Assembly: GCA_963971285.1 (NCBI GenBank)
Contig: OZ020250.1
Location: 21,294,783 to 21,358,782 of the forward strand
DNA: 64,000 nt
Direction: 5' to 3'
Source: Astropecten irregularis
Lineage: Eukaryota; Echinodermata; Asteroidea; Paxillosida; Astropectinidae
Of the stretch, positions 56,090-64,000 are shown piece by piece. The notes under the pieces were generated by a model. The model was not told the origin of the DNA. It searched no databases and saw only the letters and a program-made list of their open reading frames with translations. Position 1 is the stretch's first letter. Each line of letters begins with the position of its first letter. A program made the position numbers and the translations under genes.

Positions 56090-59000
56090 TTACAGGATGC
56101 TGCATCCCCAGCAGCACTGGTGTGGGTAGTCGGGGGCGTGGACCTCGTGTTCAAAGCCGTAGACCCAGAATCGGGTGCTGATGTCCTTCCAGTCGTAGTG
56201 GGCCTCGGTGACAGGCACTGATCGTAGAGTCTGACGCTGAACGACAAGAATCAAAGCAAGAATCAGAGTAAATGACCTAAGCATGAAATGTGTACAATCA
56301 TTCTATGTGTATGGGCATAGGATACTGATTGGCAAGAATCAAGCGAGGGCGCTTTATTGTTTGGTGTACAGTGCAAACTTGCAATTATCATATGCCCTCC
56401 AATACCGATAATGAACGTGAGTGTGGCTACTTTGCATATTTCAAGGTCGGGTCGAACCAGTGACCCCCGGAATACCATACCAGTGTTCTAACAACTGAGT
56501 TATCCAGCAAAATGTTGGCAGTGCCCTAAATATTCAGTCAATAGGGTGTGCTTCCGTACTTGCTTTACATGACTTGCAAAATGAGAGGTGATCAAGTAAA
56601 TGTACTAAAAAACCAACCCGATACTCTCTGGCTAATGCCTTGAAAGTACGTAGGTCTGGTTCAAATTAAATGAAAAACCCTGAAATATTTGGTTAGGATT
56701 TTCCTTTATTGGTCATTTACCTGTTGCAGTTGCATAGCGCTTGGCCAAGCAGTACGATGACTATCAACCAGACGGATGGAATTCTCATTCACCTCCTGAA
56801 CAGGATACTGAGAAATGGGCCACACCTAGGAGTAGAACACAAGATATGAAACATCATAGTAAGACATGAGAATGGGATCTGAATGCATAATATACAGCAA
56901 GCATGATTACATAACATGCTGAATGAATGCGGAATGGTTTATAGGATACTTACAAAAGGCAATGTCTGCTGAAACACCACCTGACCACTCACGTTCCTGA
57001 TCAGTTCATCGGGCATGTCAGAACGCTCCAAGATGTAATCAGACAAATTGTTGGTGCTGTGAAACGAAAAGACCATGACATTAAAGGTACAATAAATGAT
57101 TGGTAAAGGTAACAGGACAGCACTCACACTGTCTAATCCAGCACATGTACATGAAATAATAAACCTGTGAAAATTTGAGCGCAATCTAGTGCATCTTAGT
57201 CACGAAAAAATAGCAAAGCTTTTGTTAACAAAATCTTTTTGAAAAGTGAACAGAGAAAAATTGACTGGAGCGGGATTCGAACCAGCTACCCAGCCCTATT
57301 ACGTTGGCGGTGTTGCTGGTTCAAAATCGAATCCCACTCCAGTCAATTTTTCTTTCTTCACTTTTCAATGACTTTAAATCCAGTCAGTTTCCCTTATTGG
57401 GAGACAGTTTGGAGAAGAAAAAAAGCCAACTCACTAGCTGACTGTCAGGAGAATGAAGTGACGCAGATTTCTGAACCCTTCACAGGTTGGACAGGTGACT
57501 CTACCATCACCTCCACAACGGGTGCACCTGCAAGATAGCAAAGCAAAACACATCAAGGAAGGTTAAAATCAAGATGGTCTGTTTGTCAGAGGTTGGAGAA
57601 AACACATCAGGGCTGGATTTCACCAATCACTGAGATAAATCTTATGATGAGTTGTCAGTATCACCATAGTGATTTTTATTGTGACATCACACTTTGCTTA
57701 GCAATTGGGATTGATCTTGCACTTAAGATCAGTCTTAGTGCTTCGTGAAATCAGCCCCAGGTAGGTTACAATCAAGATGGTCTGATTGTCAGAGGTTGGA
57801 GAAACACAACAGGGCTCACCATCAGTCTGCCTTCAAAAGCAGGAATAGCCCATGGGCATACAGTGAATCAGGCTAATGCAAAAATGGAACCATACACCTT
57901 TAACTTTAGCTATAATTTGTGTTTCTCTGTTTGTAGTTTATTGTAAATTCTATATCAATGATCAAAATTTGTTGTTCATTCTTATGGATTTGCCCGTGGA
58001 TTTCTAACAGATTGACTTAATACCAAAATCCACTTGTTGAATTGCACTTTTTTGCAAAGTATTTCTCAGACTTTCAAATTGTGTGTAGGACTAGTGAAGC
58101 ATTTGATGATTGGGGCTTTAGTAGACCAATGGAGCGAGGCCTACCTGCGCCGTCCTGATCCGTGGCACCAAGTGCAACTCACACGTTGGGATTTACCATC
58201 ACGATGAACAGTCCGACGACCACTTCCATGACAACTGCTGCAACGAACCTGTGATGCGTAAAATGGTACGCAAGCGAGAGGGAAATTAGAGAACAGCAAC
58301 AAATCCACAAAAGTGCAAAATTGGTCAGCCTGGAGTAAGGTATCAGCTTAACTGACTGTCAAGCCATGCAAGAAGTCATCATGCACAAATCCTGCCAGCC
58401 ACCACCCAACCGTAACTACAGCCAGTCCATTGAAGGATGAAAACAAACAAAACTAATCAAATGCCCTTAAAAACCCAATAATTCAGCTTAGAAAGTGAAC
58501 ATTTTTTTATGGAGGCAATTTTGATGAAACCTTCCATCAATTGAGACTTGAGAGGTACCATGTTGTATGTACTTACCCGGCCTCGTCCACGACAGCGACC
58601 GCACATGACAAAACCACAGCCACAACAACGATGGCAGACCTGTCGGTAAATAAAAACAAGTTCATTAACAACAAACAATATCTTTGTAGTGAATACAACA
58701 AAATTTATTACGAGAATGCTGACAAGTTCTGCAAAACAAAATAGACTGAGCTATGATTTTACTGATTTAATATCTCTTCAAATCAGAATGAAATCATTCT
58801 ATTCACTTTAAATAGACATGAAGGGGTGCTAATTTAGGGGTCGAAATAAACAGTGTTCCATTGGCTCGGTGTGGTTGTCTCAACTGTCTCCTGGTCTCAG
58901 TTGTCCCCCGACGTAGCCGGATATAGCATGCCACTTAAACAGCAACGTTCCCGTTGTTGTGCATAGAGATGGCATGATGTATTTTGCCATATTTGGTAAG

Positions 59001-62000
59001 GGGGACTGCTGAGACCAGAAGACAGCTGAGACCACCACACCGGGGCCACCAAAGCAATCGTCAGCCCACTGATTTGAGGAACAATGCCGGTGCAGTGCAC
59101 TGTCCACTGGCCCTGCAGGGTACCAAGAGACTGAAGTTAATACCGACCCCTGATATAGAATGGTTCAAGATTACAGTTGCAAAATGGATGCCTTACTAAT
59201 GCTACCCCATCCTGATGGGATGAGCAACTTGATCAAGGCCCTCATGCGGTGCTTGACTGGACTTGATCAAGGGTATGATCCACTTACCCTGACAACTGAA
59301 GTATGAGGCACTTCTAAGTGCTTCTTATGACTGAAAAACTGCTGGTCAGGCTGGCACTGCATTGACCACGGGGGCGGGGGAGGGCCGTTCTCCGGTCCAT
59401 CGACAAAACCACCCACGTGTGGCTTGAACTTGCGACTTGTATTCCTGGCTTCATTGAACGTCTCTAGTTGATACTGAAATGGAGTTACATCATAAGAAAT
59501 AATTCATGTTGTGCTGGGATCTGTCTACAGACATCATGTACAGGAAAATGAAAAAAACTATGAATAAAAAGGATCCATATTTTGTAGATCCATTTTGCTG
59601 CCCACAGTCATCATCCAATGTGGACAGTTTGAGATCATAGTCATATCATTATCATTCTGAGTGAAGACGACCAGGGAATATGAGCTTGAAAACTGAGCAC
59701 AGAATCCAATGACTCATGAGATAGTCTCACTAACGAGGGGTCAATGTCATAGACCAGGACAGAACATCATGAAACGTGTCCCAACTTACATGCAGAGCGT
59801 GTGAGGGAATTATCTTGGAGATTGTCATATTTTTGGCCGGTCGGGAGCCGTAGCAACAGTGCTTGTCAACAAAGGCCAAGATGGCCGCCCTCACGGCTTC
59901 CTCACCAATGCCATCTTTCCTGTCAACAACAATAAACAATAAACAAGACAAGTATTACAACAGTCATCAATATTAGGGACATAGCAAAGTGCCAAACATA
60001 GCAAAGTACCGTGCTTGTGATATAAGGTAGAGTCCTTTAATGCCGAGAATAATAATGTAAGGGTCCCAGAATTGGATAAAAAGTGGTTGATTATGCATCG
60101 GAACACACAGAGAATTGGTCCACAATGCATTTACAGTTTAAATACACAATATACATAACGAGAAGCCATCTTGTATCCAAATTCTGAAGTTGTCTTTGCT
60201 CTTTTTCTCTCTTTTAATGAACAATATTATACCGTTTATCATAGCATTTTGTGGCTAAAAATTGAGTATCGATTCAACTTTCATCATTGCGATATAGTCA
60301 TGCTATATGGAAAACTGATGGCTAATACAGACTGTTTGACCGATGGTCAATTACTCTATGTGAGCATAGTGCACTACTGCCCTTATAATCCCAGTCATAG
60401 TTAATTTGCACTAGTTCCTAATTAGAGTCCCTGGTATAGGCTTCCACATTGTGTTCAATGAACTTACTGTCAGTCCTTGAAGGCTACTGAGCGCACCTGA
60501 TCAATACACTAATTAGGTGAAACCAAAATGTAATGTGTATAATGCAAAAGTTGGTAATATTAACATTTTTTATTTTGCTCAACAACCACGAAGCACACCG
60601 TGGACGAGTTTCCATAGCAACCACTGTGGATGACATTCCTCTTCCCAAACAAGCATGGTAGCGACACGAACATCTTAAACCAGAGTGGTAGAAACCTTAG
60701 AGTTGACTAAATTGCAGTAATTAGTCACTGGGCTTATATATAGATCTCTGTGTCGATTCTGTACTTACGACTCAAAGACCTCTTGAGGGCGGTCTTCTTC
60801 AGATGGAGGCTCATAGGCAGGGGGAGGCAAAGGGGGTCCTGCAAGAAATAAACATTGTGACGTGAGCAAGGACAAGTTTAGAAAAACCGGTGCTTAAATC
60901 AGGAGACCTGAAGACCAAAGTTCTGACTGACAAAATAATATCACAAGACATTTGAAGAAACCAGAAAACATGTATATCTTTGAGATTAAAAATTATGGGA
61001 TTCAAAATATTTGACAGAATTTTCTGGAAGCAATTTGCTATAAAATTCTACGTTAGTCAGATTGACAAACAAACCACTTTTTTCCAAGGTTCTGCAGAAC
61101 TAATTAATCGAGCTTTTCAGCCTAAAAGTCACAGACAGTGCATCGTAGAATTGTTCTTACCATCAGAGAAGGCTACAGTCTCGTATCCAGGCAACGCATC
61201 CATGGTTGCGACATCTGGGTTACCAACGTCAACTTCTGTGGCATCCTCATTATCGTCAGGGTCAGAATCGGCAGCATTGTCAAACTTGTAAGGGGCAGCA
61301 CCTTCAGAAACAGCACCGGGCTTCCATGCTGCATAAGAAAAAAAACCTCAAAATCATCCATACATGACCACTAAACATACCTTCTTCCTAAAAGAGGGGA
61401 CATCAAATGACAGAAATGACAGAAATGACAGGAATGAGGTGGAATTAAAAGCAATACGGTAGACTTTCATTAAATAATAAGCATAAAGATGAGTACCTCC
61501 TTGTTCACCTCCTTGTACAGTGCCAGGAGGCTGGGGAGGTGGCGCCCCATAGCCTTGTTGAGGTGGAGGTGCCCCGTACCCTTGCTGAGGTGGAGGTGCC
61601 CCATACCCTTGTTGAGGTGGAGGCGCACCTCCTTGTTGAGGTGGAGGCGCCCCGTAGCCTTGCTGAGGTGGAGGCGCCCCGTAGCCTTGCTGAGGTGGAG
61701 GCGCCCCGTAGCCTTGCTGAGGTGGAGGTGCCCCATACCCTTGCTGAGGTGGAGGTGCCCCGTAGCCTTGCTGAGGTGGAGGCGCCCCATAGCCTTGTTG
61801 AGGTGGAGGCGCCCCATAGCCTTGCTGAGGTGGAGGCGCCCCGTATCCTTGCTGAGGTGGAGGTGCGCCATACCCTTGCTGAGGCACTCCCCCCGGAGCT
61901 GTCATAATTATGAAACAAATTGATGCAGAACTAAAATTTCTTGCCTATTTTAAAACTTGAGGTACATGAGTGCCTCGTCAGCTCTAAAACAAAACCTCAA

Positions 62001-62125
62001 CCTTCCCCCCTCCCCCCCCAAAAAAAAGAAGATAAATAATAACTAAACATTTTGAGGTAGTCCTAGGCCTACTTAATTTGTTATTCTTCGTTTGTGTACT
62101 TACGTGGATAACCTGGCTGTGCCAT
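56090..62125 (-). CDS. SSUH2: SSUH2-like protein with N-terminal QQGYGAPPP repeats
   Basis: Twelve coding exons on the minus strand: 62,125-62,104; 61,898-61,497; 61,328-61,161; 60,838-60,769; 59,919-59,790; 59,473-59,288; 58,639-58,577; 58,248-58,145; 57,527-57,435; 57,056-56,954; 56,825-56,721; 56,236-56,090. All join in phase to 530 residues. It starts MAQPGYP, then has 13 units of QQGYGAPPP (one shortened) to about residue 125, and an acidic linker ([16 protein letters not shown]). The SSUH2 core follows from about residue 220: [35 protein letters not shown]. Next come six DnaJ-like zinc-binding turns ([47 protein letters not shown]; residues 327-412), and the end [13 protein letters not shown] to CCWGCSIL, matching human PLTEVHYW and CCGCTIV. 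Human SSUH2 is reported in tooth development; the molecular role is unknown. The proline-rich head is absent from the human protein. Confidence 0.92.
56440..56508 (-). repeat. tRNA-related SINE remnant
   Basis: The minus strand reads GCTGGATAACTCAGTTGTTA plus GAACAC (A-box-like) and CTGGTTCGACCCGAC (B-box-like), with the upstream word GGCACTGCCAACATTTT shared with the SINE at 24,836-24,960. It lies in the intron between the last two SSUH2 exons. Confidence 0.55.
57240..57367. repeat. Head-to-head SINE fragments forming a foldback
   Basis: GAAAAGTGAACAGAGAAAAA plus TTGACTGGAGCGGGATTCGA plus ACCAGC is followed about 25 bp later by its inverse, GCTGGTTCAAAATCGAATCC plus CACTCCAGTCAATTTTTCTT and CTTCACTTTTC. 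These are two partial copies of the same SINE 3' part in opposite orientation, in the SSUH2 intron between exons 9 and 10. Confidence 0.7.
57610..57759. mobile_element. MITE, GGCTGGATTTCAC family (SSUH2 intron 8)
   Basis: Left end GGGCTGGATTTCACCAATCA, right end the inverse CTTCGTGAAATCAGCCCC. The interior has AAATCTTAT/ATAAG and AAGATCAGTCTTAG inverse pairs and the word TTGTCAGTATCACCATAGTG shared with 51,836-52,022. The motif AGATGGTCT-GATTGTCAGAGGTTGGA occurs on both sides of it (about 57,573 and about 57,776), suggesting a local duplication around the insertion. Confidence 0.65.
58866..59044. mobile_element. Foldback MITE with about 45-bp inverted arms (SSUH2 intron 6)
   Basis: The left arm (CGGTGTGGTTGTCTCAACTG, TCTCCTGGTCTCAGTTGTCC plus CCC) pairs with the right arm (GGGGGACTGCTGAGACCAGA, AGACAGCTGAGACCACCACA plus CCG) with about seven mismatches. 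The spacer is about 90 bp. It is non-coding. Confidence 0.7.
61556..61885 (-). repeat. Coding minisatellite, 27-bp unit, 13 copies
   Basis: It lies inside SSUH2-like exon 2. Each unit encodes Gln-Gln-Gly-Tyr-Gly-Ala-Pro-Pro-Pro; the tenth unit in protein order lacks one residue. Codon variants between units are few and synonymous (CAG/CAA, GGC/GGG, TAC/TAT). Neighbouring units are thus homogenised by unequal exchange or slippage, with the amino acids kept by selection. All six frames are open here, giving spurious ORFs. Confidence 0.9.
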
Positions 62126-62184
62126 TAGATGCTCTTTATTTCAATACCTGAAGCAGTTTACTCCAGACCCAATGATTAGATAAT
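62104..62184 (-). other. SSUH2-like leader and first coding exon
   Basis: The acceptor TTTTTAATTCAG before 62,184 defines an exon of about 81 nt: 59 nt of leader followed by the ATG at 62,125 and the phase-1 donor at 62,103. A 5' non-coding exon ending in AAAACG|GTGAGT (last base 63,006) probably precedes it. Confidence 0.5.
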
Positions 62185-63005
62185 CTGAATTAAAAAGAGA
62201 CAGACAAGAATATAAAATAGTAACGTTAGACCACACCAGAGTGCCTTCTTATCCTCTGCTTTGGCTAGCCTATGTTCCATGTGCAAAGTCTGATGGACAG
62301 CTTGTTGGAACATTGCTCTATTGTCTGTAAACAGTTTTGTTTTATGCTTGACCTGAGCCTGAGGGGTGAGGCTGATTTTTACTCCTAAGTTTTAATGAGC
62401 ATTTCATCAACTGCTGTCTTGTACTGACTAGGCTAGACCGATTTGCATCAATTTTAGGGGGATTGTGATAAGACGGAATCCCCGAACACCTTGATTATTT
62501 TAGCCCAGCTTCTAGGCCTACTCCTCAAAAATGATACTTTTGACTTTCACTCTCAGCAAATGTTCCTGGGTCCTTGATGAACATTTGTAAAAATGAAATT
62601 TCTGCATTTCATATTAGGGGGCCTAGGCCTATTAGGCCTACTTAGAAGAATGGAGATAAGATATCCCATGTATTGTTTTTGCTGTAAACATGGAGGATTT
62701 TACCCACGTGCTATAACCATGGAGGTAGCACCGTTGAACTTGGGTGTGGTGCCAGTGCAGTGGGAAACACGTTGAATGGTAGGACGCTCGATATTCGTAT
62801 ACAGACACGTACACTAGCACGACTAACGTTAGTCCTTACAGTTACATGTTTACAGTTTACAGAAAATGCAGAGATTGCAGACACCGTGCAGAGCTCGATA
62901 ATGTAGCCTACATAGGCTTAAATGTCATATCAGGGTATTTGCTTGATACTGAATTTAGTAATAAATGTTGAAAACAGCACAAAAGGAATATAATCAAGAA
63001 CTCAC

Positions 63006-63180
63006 CGTTTTACAATGCTAAATTCACGACAATTCACCTCTAACTCAATCGTGCTGTCGCGCCTGTGGAGGAATTGACTCATGGCAGAATTGCCATTTGA
63101 CGTGTGTAGTTGAAGATAACTCGGTTTCCGTTATATTCATGGCGTAACATTCTGCTCCAACTACACGGGCGTATATAAAT
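63006..63180 (-). promoter_or_regulatory. Probable SSUH2-like promoter and non-coding first exon
   Basis: On the minus strand a TATA-like TTTATATACG at about 63,173-63,182 is followed about 170 bp later by a donor, ACG|GTGAGT, at 63,005. The stretch is CG-richer than its flanks. The transcription start would lie near 63,145. This is inferred from motif order only. Confidence 0.4.
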
Positions 63181-64000
63181 GGCGCATGACAACGAACACA
63201 AAATCTATTTTTGCTAAGTGTGCACAAGTGATTTCGATAAATCCTACCTCATTGTTATTTAAAGTTAAACGCTGTTTAAACACTGAAACTGTTAACCGCA
63301 AGCTACCAGCTAGCTTACGCACATTGTTAGAATTGTTAGCTAGTTAATGAATTGATAATGTTTTTTTTTATTCTATAAACTGGAAGTTAGGCCAATTTCT
63401 CCATGGGCCTGCGCCTATGGACATTTTAACCTGTACCTTTTTGTAGGAAATTCACGGTCAGTGATGACGGAGGAAATTATTTGCCTCTATATGTTTTATC
63501 AATGTGTGTGAATTACAATTATTAATATTCCTCAAAGTTTTGATAATAATTAAGTGCGTGCGACAAGCCTATTGTAAAATATATGTCGCTATATTCACTT
63601 CCAGCTGATTTCCACCCCCCCCCCCCCAATTTACCTTGGGCCGCTGGAAGGAAAGAGATTGAGTTATTGACGTGACAGACACATCAAATTATGAAATAAA
63701 TATTTTAAGCCTTTTCCCTTGTTTACTTCATCCCCATACTTCATGTAAATGATCTTTCTGAAAAGAATAATTCATCCACTGAGTTTGTATTGTTGTATAG
63801 TCAACTGCATGCAGTGCGCGCGAGCCACGAATTTTTGACTATTCTCCTTGGTTCTACTGATGTTTCAGTCACAAACCACTGAAATAAAACTTATAACTTT
63901 CCTACCGCTTACCCAAAATTAGCAATCTAAAACTTTAATCTAAATTTGGGGTTGGTAAAAATAATAATTTTACCTAAAGATTTATTTGCAATAAATTTAA
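63181..64000. other. Intergenic right end of window
   Basis: No gene was seen. It contains a run of about 13 C at 63,617 and AT-rich sequence. Confidence 0.5.

Noticed and set aside
61489-61923. Long plus-strand and other-frame ORFs over the QQGYGAPPP repeat
   Set aside because: A 27-bp repeat keeps all six frames open. Only the minus frame joins SSUH2 exons in phase.

Overview
This is a gene-sparse animal nuclear genome window. AT-rich non-coding DNA surrounds intron-rich genes with standard GT-AG splice sites. The gene content (SELENOO with a C-terminal UGA, RPL23, ABRACL, an NCBP2AS2 homologue, an AGAP-type ArfGAP, a class C GPCR, SSUH2) fits an invertebrate deuterostome. The many small inverted-repeat elements and the recurring palindromes TAGGCCTA and TGTACATGTACA make an echinoderm the best guess. 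That guess is inference; nothing in the window fixes the species.

Layout. 1-20,109: almost no coding signal, probably the very long first intron of an AGAP1/3-like gene whose first coding exon lies at 20,110-20,275 (-). A 235-bp tandem repeat (13.5-14.2 kb) and a CCAAT/CRE-bearing promoter-like patch with a good donor (12.9-13.1 kb) lie inside it. 20,276-21,606: probable divergent promoter shared with ABRACL (+, two coding exons to 22,061). 24,692-32,169: SELENOO (-), 12 coding exons, ending in an in-frame TGA followed by Ser-Ser-TAA, with a candidate SECIS element about 660 nt downstream. 33,582-34,423: NCBP2AS2 homologue (+, four exons). 36,290-39,208: RPL23/uL14 (-, five exons). 42,732-48,497: metabotropic-glutamate-receptor-like class C GPCR (-, two coding exons) in which the two residues that hold the glutamate side chain are replaced. 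56,090-62,125: SSUH2-like protein (-, 12 coding exons) with a 13-unit Gln/Gly/Tyr/Pro repeat and DnaJ-like CxxC zinc motifs.

The genes are unrelated housekeeping, redox and signalling genes, not a cluster with a joint function. Most intronic and intergenic structure comes from non-autonomous DNA transposons (several MITE families, some shared between introns of different genes), tRNA-derived SINE pieces and Penelope-like remnants, one of which keeps a hammerhead-ribozyme-like fold. I saw no intact transposase, reverse transcriptase, capsid or envelope gene, no CRISPR array and no true rRNA or tRNA gene.

Exon limits were derived by hand from reading frame, splice consensus and recalled family sequences, and all coding exons listed join in phase. 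UTR limits, transcription starts and repeat family names are less certain.
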